Assembly (NCBI GenBank): GCA_027493445.1
Contig: JAOSKU010000001.1
Span: 2,004,822-2,068,821, forward strand
Length of the DNA stretch: 64,000 bases
Direction: 5' to 3'
DNA from: Thermoleophilia bacterium
GTDB lineage: Bacteria; Actinomycetota; Thermoleophilia; RBG-16-64-13
A program made the position numbers and the translations under genes. The notes under the pieces are model-generated. The model was not told where the DNA came from. It did no database searches and was given only the letters and a program-made list of their open reading frames with translations. Of the stretch, positions 52,324-63,150 are shown in pieces (position 1 is the first letter of the stretch; each line of letters starts with the position of its first letter).

Positions 52324-53211
52324 TCAGGACAGGGCGTCGGCACCCGCCACCACTTCGAGGATCTCCTGGGTGATGGACGCCTGCCGTGCCCGGTTCATGG
52401 CCAGGGTGAGCTTGTCGATCATCTCGCCCGCGCTCTCGGAGGCGTTGCGCATGGCGGTCATCCGGGCCCCGTGCTCGCTGGCCGTGCTTTCGAGCAGGGC
52501 CCGGTAAACCGTCATCTCCACGTAGCTGGGCAGCAAATCGTTCAGGATGGACTCAGCCCGGGGCTCGAACAGGAAATCCATATGCGGCGCCGCGCTGTCG
52601 GGGGTGTAGGTCTCGACCACCTGCTCCTGCACGGGCAGGACGGTCTGCTCGGTCACCCTTTGCTCCATGGCGCTGACGAAGTGGTTGAAGAGCAGCACCA
52701 CGCGATCCACCTGCCGGCCGGTGTAGAGCTCGGCCGCCCGGTACGCCAGCGACTGCGCGTCGAGGAACGTGGGCCGGTCGGTGATGCCCGCGTAGGTGGC
52801 GGCGATGTCGTAGTTTTGGAAACGGAAGGTGCCCGCCCCCTTCTTGCCCACCACGACCAGGTCGACCTCGATCCCCTGGCTACGATACTCGTGCATGCGC
52901 TCCTGAGCCAGGCGGACGATATTCGAGTTGAAGGCCCCGCACAGGCCGCGGTCCGCGGTCAGGGCCATCAGGGCCACTCGACGCACCTCGTCGTGCTGCT
53001 GGAGTAGCGGGAAGCGCTCCGGATCGACCTCGATGTACTTGGCCAGGCCGGCGATGAACTCCATCATGTGGATGGCGTACGGTCGCGTGGACTCGATCCG
53101 CTGCTGCGCGCGACGCAGGCGGGCGGCGGCCACCATCTCCATGGCCTTGGTGATCTTCTTCGTGTTCTGAACGGAGGTGATCCTCCGCTTGATGTCTCTG
53201 CGCGACGCCAT
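52324..53211 (-). CDS. atpG: ATP synthase gamma subunit
   Basis: A 295-residue rotor shaft. N-terminal RRDIKRRITSVQNTKKITKAMEMVAAARLRRAQ and C-terminal MTAMRNASESAGEMIDKLTLAMNRARQASITQEILEVV are the conserved coiled-coil ends. ATG at 53211. The apparent upstream extension of this frame is antisense-free read-through of the atpA region and not coding. Confidence 0.98.
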   Translation of the reverse strand: MASRRDIKRRITSVQNTKKITKAMEMVAAARLRRAQQRIESTRPYAIHMMEFIAGLAKYIEVDPERFPLLQQHDEVRRVALMALTADRGLCGAFNSNIVRLAQERMHEYRSQGIEVDLVVVGKKGAGTFRFQNYDIAATYAGITDRPTFLDAQSLAYRAAELYTGRQVDRVVLLFNHFVSAMEQRVTEQTVLPVQEQVVETYTPDSAAPHMDFLFEPRAESILNDLLPSYVEMTVYRALLESTASEHGARMTAMRNASESAGEMIDKLTLAMNRARQASITQEILEVVAGADALS

Positions 53212-53225
53212 GGCCTCTCTGGACC

Positions 53226-54753
<1,528 letters not shown>

Positions 54754-54770
<17 letters not shown>

Positions 54771-55325
54771 CTGAACCCTCCAACCTTGCCGTGGGGCTTA
54801 CCAAACGGGCGCGCAGGCTCTCCAGCCGGTGCCGGACACTCGCGTCCGCAATCCTATCTCCGATGCGGAGCTTCACTCCCCCCAGGACGTCCTGGTCCAC
54901 CGTCAGGGTCAGCTCCACGGTCTTCCCCAGAGAGGTCTCCAGAGACTTCTCCAGGCTCCTGCGCATCGCGTCAGGCACGGGCACAGCCGTCGTGAGCTCG
55001 ACCTTCACCACGCCGGCCTCGGCCTCGGCCCGCTCGACAAAGAGTCGATGGGCCTCGACCAGTGCCGTTTCGCGGCGTTTGTCCACGAGCAGGCGCAGGA
55101 AGTTGCGGACCAGGCTCTCCCCCCTTCCGTGAGCTGCATCAGGACCTTCTTCTTCTGCTCACCGGGCATCTGCTCATCCAGCAGGAGGGCCCGCAACTCG
55201 GCGGACTGCCCGAGGGCGTCCACGAACGCGGTCAGGTCCTTGCGGACCGCGTCGACCTTGCCCCCTTCGAGGGCCGCCTCGTAGAGCGCCCCAGCGTAAA
55301 CTCTGGCAATCCTGGTCTGGCTCAC
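54754..55325 (-). CDS. atpH: ATP synthase delta subunit (single-base deletion in the sequence)
   Basis: Expected about 190 residues. Peripheral-stalk subunit linking F1 to b. First part [18 protein letters not shown], second part [35 protein letters not shown], the conserved OSCP segments. They join in a run of six C at 55119-55124. One more base gives [21 protein letters not shown]. Start at 55325. It is surrounded by intact atpF and atpA, so an error in the sequence is most likely. Confidence 0.93.
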
Positions 55326-55337
55326 CGGTCTCTCTTC

Positions 55338-55844
55338 CTAGTTCTCGCTGAACTTGCCCAGGTCGATCTCGGCGATGGCGTCGTTGATCAGGTTCAGATG
55401 GTCTTTCTCCGTGAGGGTCTTCTTGGTGACCTTCTCGGTGGCCGCCAGAGTGAGGGCGGCGACCTCCCCCTTGATCTCCTGCAGGGCCCTGCGCGTCTCG
55501 CGTTCGATCTGCTCGCGGGCCTTGTCAAGGGTCCGTTCGGCGTGCGCCTTCGCGTCCTCCAGGATCTCGGCCCTGGTGCTCTCGCCCACCTTGCGGGCCC
55601 GCTCCAGGATCTCGTCGCTCTCCTGGCGGGCAACAGCCAGCTGCTGCTTGTAGTCGGCCAGCAGGGAGTGGGCCTCGTCGCGCAGGCGCTCGGCCTCGCG
55701 GATCGACTCGTGGATCTCTTCCTGCCGCTGCCGCTGCAGGTTCATGAGCGGCCCGAAGGCGAACTTGTAGAGAAGGAGGACCAGAAGGACGAAGGTCAGC
55801 AACGACCAGATGAACAGCCCCGGGTCTACTTCGAATATCTTCAT
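55338..55844 (-). CDS. atpF: ATP synthase b subunit
   Basis: A 168-residue peripheral stalk subunit. One N-terminal membrane helix (LFIWSLLTFVLLVLLLYKFAFGPL) followed by a long charged helix (EIHESIREAERLRDEAHSLL) that pairs with the second b and binds delta. ATG at 55844. Confidence 0.97.
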   Translation of the reverse strand: MKIFEVDPGLFIWSLLTFVLLVLLLYKFAFGPLMNLQRQRQEEIHESIREAERLRDEAHSLLADYKQQLAVARQESDEILERARKVGESTRAEILEDAKAHAERTLDKAREQIERETRRALQEIKGEVAALTLAATEKVTKKTLTEKDHLNLINDAIAEIDLGKFSEN

Positions 55845-55917
55845 ACTCGGCTCAAGCTCTCCTCGGTTGGTGACGCGCCGGGGGCCGTGGCGGCCCCCGG
55901 CGCCTCCTCGATACCTC

Positions 55918-56148
55918 TCAGCTGGCGACAGCCAGGAGGATGGCGATGACGAAGGCGTACAGAGCCAGGGCTTCAGCCAGAGCCACGCCGATGATCATGG
56001 CGGTCCGGATGTCGCCGGAGGCTTCGGGCTGACGCGCGATGGCGTCGGTGGTGCGGCCGGTCATGTACCCGATGCCCAGACCCGGGCCCAGGGTCGCAAG
56101 ACCCATCCCGAGGCCGGCGGCGAGCTTGGCGGCGGTTTCGGCATCCAT
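55918..56148 (-). CDS. atpE: ATP synthase c subunit
   Basis: A 76-residue proteolipid with two helices and a polar loop (ARQPEAS). The ion-binding Glu is at residue 59 (GVALAEALALY). The surrounding residues (Glu followed by Ala-Leu, and no helix-1 Gln next to the site) are of the proton type rather than the sodium type. ATG at 56148. Followed upstream by repeat copy R8 separating it from atpB, unusual inside an atp operon. Confidence 0.97.
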   Translation of the reverse strand: MDAETAAKLAAGLGMGLATLGPGLGIGYMTGRTTDAIARQPEASGDIRTAMIIGVALAEALALYAFVIAILLAVAS

Positions 56149-56180
56149 CGTGTTCTTTCTCCCTTCCTGGAGTGTGCTTT

Positions 56181-56334
56181 GAGCTCGTTTCAGAACGAAG
56201 CCTTGGCCGCCGCGGCCGCTCTCAGCGGCGCGATGCGGCGTCCTCGGTCGCGCCCGTAGCCCCGCTACGAGCGCTCCCTCGCACTCGCCCATCGCGTCCT
56301 GACGGTGAAGCGTCATTCTGAAACGAACTCCTAG
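56181..56334 (+). repeat. Dispersed palindromic repeat, complete copy R8 (inside the atp operon)
   Basis: Ends GAGCTCGTTTCAGAACGAAGC and GAAGCGTCATTCTGAAACGAACTC are inverted repeats. Core GCGATGCGGCGTCCTCGG, GCGCCCGTAGC, GCTACGAGCGCTCCCT and CCCATCGCG as in R6, with a short deletion after the GCTCCCT. The last CTA is the TAG stop of atpB (56331-56333). It lies between atpB and atpE. Confidence 0.85.
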
Positions 56335-57125
56335 TGGCCCGCGTAGATCGCGGACTCGATGTAGATCACCGAGAGGAGCGCGAAGATGTAGGCCTGGATG
56401 AAGGCCACAAAGATCTCGAACCCGTTCATCGCCAGCACGAACGCGAGGGGGGGGATTGCGATCAGGTAGCTCTGGAACTCCACGACCAGCCCCAGCATCA
56501 CGAGGATGACCAGGTGGCCGGCGATGGTGTTCCCGAACAGCCGGATAGCCAGCGAGAGGGGCTTGAAGACCTCGCCCATCAGGTGAACCACGAAGAAGAC
56601 GACGTTCAGCGGCATGGCCAGCGCTTTCGGCACGCCCTTAGGCGTGAGCCAGGAGCCGACGTACCCGCGGAACCCGTGACGACGGAAGCCCTGAAACTGC
56701 ACCACCAGGAACACCACGAAGGCCATGCCGAAGGTGACGTTGATGTTGGCCGTGGGCGTGTAGGGCTTCAGGACCTCGGGTTTGGGGATCAAACCCAGGA
56801 TGTTCATGGTGAAGATGTAGGTGAAGATGGTGAGGATCAGGTAGTAGTACTTCTTGCCCTTCTCCCCGATCTGACCGGTGAGATGACCGGTGGCGAAGTT
56901 CATCAGGATCTCGCCGATGGTCTGGAGGGCGTCGGGCTCCCTGCGAAGCCGGCGGCTGATGATGAAGAAGAAGACGAAAACCAGCGCGGCCGATAACCAC
57001 ATATAGACGACCGCGTTGCTGATGGAGAAGTCGATGGGCCCGAGCTTCGGCAGATGAACGATCTGCTGGACGTTCAGCTCGTGCAGAGCCTCAGTCACCT
57101 TGTTCGCTTCGGCTTCGGCGGCCAT
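56331..57125 (-). CDS. atpB: ATP synthase a subunit
   Basis: A 264-residue membrane subunit with five or six helices. The essential Arg is in LSLAIRLFGNTIAGH, and the C-terminal helix AFIQAYIFALLSVIYIESA is conserved. ATG at 57125, 13 bases after the AtpI-like gene. Its stop codon coincides with the end of repeat R8. Confidence 0.97.
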   Translation of the reverse strand: MAAEAEANKVTEALHELNVQQIVHLPKLGPIDFSISNAVVYMWLSAALVFVFFFIISRRLRREPDALQTIGEILMNFATGHLTGQIGEKGKKYYYLILTIFTYIFTMNILGLIPKPEVLKPYTPTANINVTFGMAFVVFLVVQFQGFRRHGFRGYVGSWLTPKGVPKALAMPLNVVFFVVHLMGEVFKPLSLAIRLFGNTIAGHLVILVMLGLVVEFQSYLIAIPPLAFVLAMNGFEIFVAFIQAYIFALLSVIYIESAIYAGH

Positions 57126-57137
57126 GCAGGACTCCTT

Positions 57138-57449
57138 CTAGGGTGCGACGTGGGACGAGGCCACAGCGGACGGGCGCTTCCGGGCGAAACGCACGAGGGC
57201 GTAGCCGCTCACGACGGTGAAGGTCGCGACGAAGGTGGTGGCGACCACGACGACGTCGAGCGGGGTGACCCGATCGACGGCGAAGAGCAGGACTCCGAAG
57301 AGGGTGAGGCGAAGAAGGAAAGCACCAACGGAAAGGAGCGGGAAGGCACCACCTGTGCGCGAGAGCCAGAGCTGGGAGCGGGAGGCCGCGAGCGAGTACG
57401 CCGCAGCCGTGACGGCGCCGGTCGCTATCGATGCGATGGTGAGTGTCAG
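57138..57449 (-). CDS. AtpI-like small membrane protein
   Basis: About 103 residues with four hydrophobic segments (LTIASIATGAVTAAAYSLA, FLLRLTLFGVLLFAV, VVVVATTFVATFTVVSGYALV). Position between AtpZ-like and atpB and the topology match AtpI proteins that help c-ring assembly. No standard start codon fits. A CTG at 57449 overlaps the upstream stop (CTGA), and the family alignment begins there. Longer versions would run through the upstream gene in another frame. Confidence 0.6.
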   Translation of the reverse strand: MTLTIASIATGAVTAAAYSLAASRSQLWLSRTGGAFPLLSVGAFLLRLTLFGVLLFAVDRVTPLDVVVVATTFVATFTVVSGYALVRFARKRPSAVASSHVAP

Positions 57450-57724
57450 CTTCGCCCTCCGGTCTCCTGCCCGTCGCCCGAGTCTTCGGGCGGTTCGCCG
57501 TGCCCGCCATCGCGGTTGCGCCGATCGACGCCGATCAGCATGCGGATCATGTACGTAAAGCCCAGACCCGCGCCCACGAAAACGCCCCCCACCATCAGCC
57601 ACGGGCCCGTGTTCAGCAGACGGTCGAGACCGTAGCCGATGCCTGTGAACACGAGAACGTAAGCGACGAGCGTGAACCCCGCGCCACTGACTTGTGACAG
57701 ATCACGCATGGGATCGCGGCTCAT
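57446..57724 (-). CDS. AtpZ/AtpI family protein
   Basis: A 92-residue protein with two hydrophobic helices (GAGFTLVAYVLVFTGIGYGLDRLL and WLMVGGVFVGAGLGFTYMIRML), the AtpZ pattern GxGYxLDxxL with a G-rich second helix. First gene of the ATP synthase operon. ATG at 57724. A longer start at 57793 lacks support. Confidence 0.75.
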   Translation of the reverse strand: MSRDPMRDLSQVSGAGFTLVAYVLVFTGIGYGLDRLLNTGPWLMVGGVFVGAGLGFTYMIRMLIGVDRRNRDGGHGEPPEDSGDGQETGGRS

Positions 57725-57853
57725 CGTGAGGCCGCCCGCATCATACCGAATACCCTTGGGCTTGGCAAGAACGTCACGAACGTGCTCCCTCATTCGCCGG
57801 GCCGCTCAACCACCCCACAAGGCCGCTCATCGTTCGCTTCGCTCCGTCCGCCT

Positions 57854-58951
57854 TCAGACTCCGTTCTGGGATGCGCCGCCGGAAGGGGGGCCCGGACGGC
57901 GACCGGTCAGCTTGCTCCAGCGGAAGATTTCTACAATATACCCAAGGTAAAGCGAGACGATCCCCACCACCAGAGCCAAGGTCGCCGTGAGCCATACGGG
58001 CGCGAAGCGAATTGCCAGAGCCAAGAGGCTCATGAGAGCCGACCAGCCGTACAGGATCATCACCGTCTGCCGCTGGGAGTAGCCCAGGTTGGCGAAGCGG
58101 TGATGGAGGTGGCCCCGATCGGCAATGTAGATGGGACGGCGGTTCTTGACCCGGCGAAGGATGGCAAAGCCCGTGTCGAAGATGGGGATGCTCAGCACCA
58201 GCAACGGGATGAGCAGAGCGACAGTGGCCACTCCTTTGAGGAAGCCCTGCAAGGTGATAGCCGCCAGCAGGAAACCCAGCAGCAACGACCCTGAGTCGCC
58301 CATGAAGATGGTGGCCGGGTGGAAATTGTGCCACAGGAAACCCAGGGTGGCCCCGGCCACCGCCGCCGCTAGGATGCCCATGTCCACCCGACCCAGCGAC
58401 ACGGCGATGATCGCGAAGGTGACCGAGCTGATGCCGCAGACCCCGGCGGCGAGGCCGTCCATGCCGTCGATGAAGTTGACGATGTTCATGATCGAGACCA
58501 CCCAGAGCAGAGTGAAGGGGATCCCCACCCATCCGAGCACCAGGATCCCCACGCCGGGCAGGGAGAGGGTCTCGACCCGCACGCCGTAGAGCACCAGGAT
58601 GACCGCCACCACCAACTGCAGTCCCAGCTTGAGCAGCGGAGGCGTGCCTTTGACGTCGTCGAATACGCCCACCAAGGTGATGAGCGAGGCGCCCACCAGA
58701 ATACCTCGCACGGCCCCCTCGCCGGACAGCAGCAGCAGGCTGGGGATGATGACCCCGAAGAACATGGCGATGCCACCCAGGCGGGGCGTAGGGACCAGGT
58801 GGATCTTGCGGGCTTCGGGCTCGTCCATGGCCCCGAGCCGCCGGGCCAGCTCACCCACCGCCGGAGTGATGGCCCAGGCGATGCCCATCGCCATGGCGAA
58901 GCCCAGAAAGACCCGGTACGTGTCGCTGAAGAAACCGGAGAGAGCGTCCAC
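57854..58951 (-). CDS. Undecaprenyl-phosphate GlcNAc-1-phosphate transferase, WecA/TagO/MraY family
   Basis: A 365-residue membrane enzyme with about ten helices starting cell-surface polymer synthesis on undecaprenyl phosphate. LVGVFDDVKG (Mg-binding Asp pair), NFIDGMDGLAAG, GDSGSLLLGF and the HLHHR motif are diagnostic. GTG at 58951, five bases from the dCMP deaminase stop. The LCP protein encoded further downstream would use the lipid-linked product. Confidence 0.93.
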   Translation of the reverse strand: MDALSGFFSDTYRVFLGFAMAMGIAWAITPAVGELARRLGAMDEPEARKIHLVPTPRLGGIAMFFGVIIPSLLLLSGEGAVRGILVGASLITLVGVFDDVKGTPPLLKLGLQLVVAVILVLYGVRVETLSLPGVGILVLGWVGIPFTLLWVVSIMNIVNFIDGMDGLAAGVCGISSVTFAIIAVSLGRVDMGILAAAVAGATLGFLWHNFHPATIFMGDSGSLLLGFLLAAITLQGFLKGVATVALLIPLLVLSIPIFDTGFAILRRVKNRRPIYIADRGHLHHRFANLGYSQRQTVMILYGWSALMSLLALAIRFAPVWLTATLALVVGIVSLYLGYIVEIFRWSKLTGRRPGPPSGGASQNGV

Positions 58952-58955
58952 CAGG

Positions 58956-59426
58956 TCACCCTTCTCCGACTGGGCGGGACGGTCTGCCGGCGTGAGGCAC
59001 CAGGCTCACCGCGGCCTCGCTGAGGACCTCGGCGGCCAGCGTGTCGGGGTAGCCGCCGGCGAAGTGGATCACGGCAATGCCGGCGTTCACCAGCATCTTG
59101 GCGCAGACCACGCAGGGCTGGTGGGTGCAGTAGAGCTCGGACCCCTGGATCGCGATGCCGTGGTAGGCCGCCTGGATGATGGCGTTCTGCTCGGCGTGCA
59201 GGCCCCGGCAAAGCTCGTGCCGCTCGCCCGAGGGAACGCCCAGCTCGGCCCGCAGGCAACCCCGCTCGTCGCAGTGGCGCAGCCCCCGGGGCACTCCGTT
59301 GTAACCGGTGGCCAGGATCTGGCGGTTCTGCGCCAGCAGGGCTCCAACCTGACGGCGCGTACAGGTCGAGCGGGTGGCGACCACCCGCGCGATCTCCATG
59401 AAGTAGTCCTCCCAGCTGGGACGCAA
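58956..59426 (-). CDS. Deoxycytidylate (dCMP) deaminase, ComEB-like
   Basis: A 156-residue zinc deaminase. Catalytic HAEQNAI and PCVVCAK motifs, plus the GYNGVPRG segment and an insertion with CDERGC Cys residues typical of dCMP deaminases that supply dUMP for thymidylate. ATG at 59426, between upp and wecA. Confidence 0.92.
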   Translation of the reverse strand: MRPSWEDYFMEIARVVATRSTCTRRQVGALLAQNRQILATGYNGVPRGLRHCDERGCLRAELGVPSGERHELCRGLHAEQNAIIQAAYHGIAIQGSELYCTHQPCVVCAKMLVNAGIAVIHFAGGYPDTLAAEVLSEAAVSLVPHAGRPSRPVGEG

Positions 59427-59449
59427 GGCGGCCTCCCCACGACGGGGGC

Positions 59450-60079
59450 TCAGCGGGTCCCGAAGAGACGGTCTCCCGCGTCGCCCAGGCCGGGCAGGAT
59501 GTAGCCGACGTCGTTGAGGCCCCGGTCGATGGCGGCCGTCACGATGGGGACCTCGGGATGCCTCTGGTGAACGGCGGCGATCCCTTGCGGCGCCGATACG
59601 ATGGAGAGCAGCTTGATACTGCGGGCGCCGCGCTCCTTGAGCAAGGTGAGGGCGTGGGCCGCGCTGCCGCCGGTGGCCAGCATGGGGTCGAGCACCAGCA
59701 CCATGCGCTCGCCCAGACTGCCGGGCACCTTGGCGTAGTACTGGATAGGCTCCAGGCTGTCGTGGTCGCGATAGATGCCCACGAAGCCCACCCGGGCCGC
59801 GGGGAGCAGGCTGGTGATGCCTTCCACCATGCCCAAGCCGGCCCGCAGGATGGGGATGACCGCCACCTTCTTCCCCTTGATCACCTTGGATGCCGTCTCC
59901 TCCAGGGGGGTGCGGATGGTGACGTTGGTGAGCTCCATGTCCTTGGTGGCCTCATAGCAGAGCAGGGTGGCGATCTCGGCCACCAGCTCCCGGAAGCGCT
60001 TGGTCTCGGTGGTCTCGTCGCGTAGATGGGTCAGCTTGTGGGCGATCAGTGGATGGTCGACCAGGAAGACGTTCCCCAT
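59450..60079 (-). CDS. upp: Uracil phosphoribosyltransferase
   Basis: A 209-residue pyrimidine salvage enzyme, the family length. It starts [21 protein letters not shown], with [12 protein letters not shown], the PRPP loop [11 protein letters not shown] and [12 protein letters not shown] at the end. ATG at 60079 with AGGAG upstream. The ATG at 60145 would overlap glyA and is not supported by the family. Confidence 0.97.
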   Translation of the reverse strand: MGNVFLVDHPLIAHKLTHLRDETTETKRFRELVAEIATLLCYEATKDMELTNVTIRTPLEETASKVIKGKKVAVIPILRAGLGMVEGITSLLPAARVGFVGIYRDHDSLEPIQYYAKVPGSLGERMVLVLDPMLATGGSAAHALTLLKERGARSIKLLSIVSAPQGIAAVHQRHPEVPIVTAAIDRGLNDVGYILPGLGDAGDRLFGTR

Positions 60080-60141
60080 GCCGGAGCTCTCCTCTCCGGG
60101 GTCGGGGCCGGCCTGACGGACCGCACTCGTGTCCGAGGTTC

Positions 60142-61422
60142 TCACGCCGAGAGGCTCCCATAAAGGGGGTGGGCGGCGGTGAGCGCGCGGCTACGCTTGC
60201 GCAGCCGCGCGATACGGTCCTCGGTGGCCTCCTGGGTGAGGACCTCGGCGATGATGCGTCCCACCTCCCGAGCTTCCGCCACACTGAAGCCCCGGGTGGT
60301 GATGGCCGGAGTCCCCAAGCGCAGGCCGGAAGTGACCGTCGGCGGCCGTTTGTCGGCCGGTACACTGTTCTTGTTGGCTGTGATCCCCACCCGAGCGAGC
60401 AGGTCCTCGGCCAGCTTGCCGGTCATCTCGCCATCGTTGAAGTCGATGAGCATGAGGTGGTTGTCGGTGCCGCCCGATACCAGGTTCAGCCCGCCGGCCA
60501 CCAGCTCCTCGGCCATGGCGGCGGCGTTGGCCACCGTACGCCGCTGCTTCTCACGGAACTCTTCGGTGGCGGCCAGGGCGAAGCAGACCGCCTTGCCGGC
60601 GATCACGTGCTCCAGGGGACCTCCCTGCAGGCCGGGGAAGACGGCCTTGTCGAGAGCGGGGGCGTCCTGCTGCCGGCAGAACACCGTTCCGCCCCGGGGC
60701 CCGGCCAGTGTCTTGTGGGTGGTGGTGGTGACCCACTCGGCCAGGCCGAACGGCGTAGCGTGGACCCCAGCGGCCACCAGGCCGGCGATGTGGGCCATGT
60801 CGACCATGACCTGAGCCCCGACCTCGTCGGCGATCGACCGGAAAGCTGCGAAATCGATGGCCCGAGGGTAGGCGCTGGCCCCGGCCACGATGAGCTTGGG
60901 CCGGTGCCTGCGGGCCATCGCGCGCACCTGGTCGTAGTCGATGCGGCCGGTGTCCTCGCGCAGGCCGTAGTGATGGAAAGCGTACTCGCGCCCGGAGAAG
61001 TTGATGCGCATGCCGTGGGTAAGATGGCCGCCGTGCTCCAGACGCATGGCCAGCACGGCGTCGCCGTGCTCCAGGGCCGAGAAGTACACGGCCTGATTCG
61101 CCTGAGAGCCGGAGTGGGGCTGCACGTTGGCGTGCTCGGCGCCAAACAGGTCCTTGGCCCGCTGGATGGCCAGGCTCTCCACCTGGTCCACGATCTCGCA
61201 GCCGCCGTAGTAGCGCTTGCCCGGGTAGCCTTCGGCGTACTTGTTGGTGAGCACACTACCCACGGCTTGGAGCACGGCCACCGGCGTGAAGTTCTCGGAG
61301 GCGATGAGCTCGATGTTCTCCTGCTGGCGCCGGAGCTCCCGGGCGATGAGCCCGCCGATGATGGGGTCGGTCCGCTCCAAGTCGAGCTCCGCGCGGCTCG
61401 CCGGCTCGGTCACGCTGGCCAC
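60142..61422 (-). CDS. glyA: Serine hydroxymethyltransferase
   Basis: A 426-residue PLP enzyme interconverting serine and glycine with tetrahydrofolate. [24 protein letters not shown], and the PLP Lys in [14 protein letters not shown] (about residue 237). GTG at 61422 has GGAGG eight bases upstream. Located between rpiB and upp as in many Gram-positive bacteria. The last codons overlap the region just upstream of upp. Confidence 0.97.
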   Translation of the reverse strand: MASVTEPASRAELDLERTDPIIGGLIARELRRQQENIELIASENFTPVAVLQAVGSVLTNKYAEGYPGKRYYGGCEIVDQVESLAIQRAKDLFGAEHANVQPHSGSQANQAVYFSALEHGDAVLAMRLEHGGHLTHGMRINFSGREYAFHHYGLREDTGRIDYDQVRAMARRHRPKLIVAGASAYPRAIDFAAFRSIADEVGAQVMVDMAHIAGLVAAGVHATPFGLAEWVTTTTHKTLAGPRGGTVFCRQQDAPALDKAVFPGLQGGPLEHVIAGKAVCFALAATEEFREKQRRTVANAAAMAEELVAGGLNLVSGGTDNHLMLIDFNDGEMTGKLAEDLLARVGITANKNSVPADKRPPTVTSGLRLGTPAITTRGFSVAEAREVGRIIAEVLTQEATEDRIARLRKRSRALTAAHPLYGSLSA

Positions 61423-61475
61423 GATGAGATCCTCCTGTCGCGTTCCGGCGGCGGCCGTCCCGGCCGCCGCAGATG

Positions 61476-61919
61476 TTAAAGGCATTCCGGCGCCTCCATG
61501 ATCATGTCCACGCGGCGCTGGTGCCGCCCACCCTCGAATACCTCGCCCAGCCAGGCTCTGAGTACGTCGAGAGCAGCGCCCTCTCCCAGCACGCGGGCGC
61601 CCAGGCACAGGATGTTCGCGTCGTTGTGATTGCGGGCCATACGCGCGGAGAAGGCCTCGCTCACGGTCACGGCCCGCACCCCGGGGAACTTGTTTGCGGT
61701 CACCGCCATCCCCAGGCCCGTGCCGCAGAGCAGCAGGCCCATGTCGGCGTCTCCGCTCCCGATCGCGCGGGCCACCTTGGCGGCAAAGACAGGGTAGTCC
61801 ACGCTCTCCGGGCCGTCGGTGCCCAGGTCGAGTATCTCATGACCGCGAGCCGTCAGCTCCGCGACCAGAGGAGCCTTGAGCTGATAGCCCGCGTGGTCGC
61901 AGGCGACGGCGTAGCGCAT
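61476..61919 (-). CDS. rpiB: Ribose-5-phosphate isomerase B
   Basis: A 147-residue isomerase of the RpiB/LacAB family. CDHAGYQLK at the N-terminus, VDYPVFA, the catalytic Cys in LLCGTGLGM, and [21 protein letters not shown] at 61919. First gene of the rpiB-glyA-upp-wecA-atp gene series. A hairpin 37 bases upstream separates it from the next gene. Confidence 0.95.
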   Translation of the reverse strand: MRYAVACDHAGYQLKAPLVAELTARGHEILDLGTDGPESVDYPVFAAKVARAIGSGDADMGLLLCGTGLGMAVTANKFPGVRAVTVSEAFSARMARNHNDANILCLGARVLGEGAALDVLRAWLGEVFEGGRHQRRVDMIMEAPECL

Positions 61920-61955
61920 GGGAGTCCTTCCTCGTGCAATACCGCCCGCAAGGAT

Positions 61956-61995
61956 AGCAGAAAGCCGAAGCGCCACCACGCTCCGGCTTTCTGCT
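61956..61995. terminator. Strong hairpin between the Thr-rich protein gene and rpiB (probable terminator)
   Basis: Perfect 12-bp stem AGCAGAAAGCCG / CGGCTTTCTGCT with a 16-base loop that can itself pair (AGCG/CGCT). It follows the stop of the coiled-coil protein gene by 44 bases on the minus strand and marks a likely transcription boundary. The U-run is weak. Confidence 0.65.
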
Positions 61996-62038
61996 CGCAC
62001 GGTACTGGGACGGCCGCCGGGGCGGTCCGGTGAAGCCC

Positions 62039-63058
62039 CTACTTCTTCTTGCCGCCGATCGCCGGCGGGGACGGGAGGCTTCCCTCCAGGGACGGCATCG
62101 AGCCCTCGAGGGAAGGAAGGGTCATCTTCGCCTGCGGCAGCTCTCCCCGGGCCAGCTGAGTCGTGAGGTCGCTCAGCTTCGCCGAGAAGGCAGCCATCTG
62201 GCCCCCCTGAGCCTGCAGGCCGGCCACGGCGTTCGCACTCGCCTGGGTCAGCCCGGTGAGCTCGGAGCTCGAAATCCTGCCGTCGCCGAGGGCGGACTTC
62301 ACCGCGTCGAAGTAAGAACGGGTGCCGGCGACGGCCCCCGCCGGGTCGCTCGGTACCTCGGTGGGCTTCACGGCCAGGGCATCTTGCTCGCGCTGGCGGC
62401 GCAGCTGATCGAGGACCGTGGTCCAGCTTTCGGCCTGTTCGAGCGCCGCGGACGCGCTCGCGCCGGCGGTCGAGGCCGCCTCCTCCAGCTGGGTCGCGGC
62501 GGCGGTGGCCGCCTCGCTCCCCTGCTCGAGGATCCCAGTGATGGTGGTGGTGTTCTGGGCGATGGTGTCCAGGTCTTCCTCGATGCTCTCGAGGGTCTCG
62601 AGTGATTCGCCCGCATACTCGCCGTAGACATCGGCGTAGGCCAGGGCCAGCTGCTCGGCGTAGGCCGCCAGCTCCTCGGAGTTGGCCAGGCTGACCTCGA
62701 CCTGCACGGCCTCGTCCTCGGTCACCGTGCCGTCGGCCGTGCTCTGCTCCACGGCCGCCTCTAGTTCCTCGACGGCGGCGTTTGTTTCGGCCACGGCCTC
62801 GTCGATGGCCTCGGCCAGCTCCTCTTCCGACACCGAGTCGGTGTCGAGAGTGGTGGTCGTAGTTGCCGGCGCGGCCGTGGAAACGGAGGTGGTGACCGGG
62901 GCCTCGGTCGTCGTGACCGGGGCCTCGGTGGTGGTCGACGTGGCTGCGGCCACCTCGTCGCCGCCTCCCGCAACCCCAAGCGCCACGACAGCGCCCACGA
63001 CGCCGGCGAGCGCGACGGCGAGGACGACTATGATGATGACCAGCGTTCTTGTGTTCAC
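62039..63058 (-). CDS. Membrane-anchored Thr-rich coiled-coil protein of unknown function
   Basis: A 339-residue acidic protein. An N-terminal signal anchor (TLVIIIVVLAVALAGVVGAVVALGVAGGG) with almost no cytosolic part is followed by a Thr/Val/Pro-rich stretch with tandem TTTEAPVT units (residues about 40-70), then about 200 residues of Ala/Glu/Gln-rich predicted coiled coil (EEELAEAIDEAVAETNAAVEELEAAVEQ), and a C-terminal part with two PSLEGS repeats ending KKK. Probably extracellular, tethered by its N-terminus, with the Thr-rich part as a glycosylatable or flexible stalk. I do not recognise the family. GTG at 63058 with GAGG upstream. Downstream hairpin at 61956-61995. Confidence 0.7.
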   Translation of the reverse strand: MNTRTLVIIIVVLAVALAGVVGAVVALGVAGGGDEVAAATSTTTEAPVTTTEAPVTTSVSTAAPATTTTTLDTDSVSEEELAEAIDEAVAETNAAVEELEAAVEQSTADGTVTEDEAVQVEVSLANSEELAAYAEQLALAYADVYGEYAGESLETLESIEEDLDTIAQNTTTITGILEQGSEAATAAATQLEEAASTAGASASAALEQAESWTTVLDQLRRQREQDALAVKPTEVPSDPAGAVAGTRSYFDAVKSALGDGRISSSELTGLTQASANAVAGLQAQGGQMAAFSAKLSDLTTQLARGELPQAKMTLPSLEGSMPSLEGSLPSPPAIGGKKK

Positions 63059-63150
63059 GTCTACCTCCCGGACTGAAGTCCCCCAAAAGGGCCTGCAAGC
63101 GCCTCGAACAGGCTGCTCGTCCACCTGTATCGGCGGGAAGTGAGCCGGGC

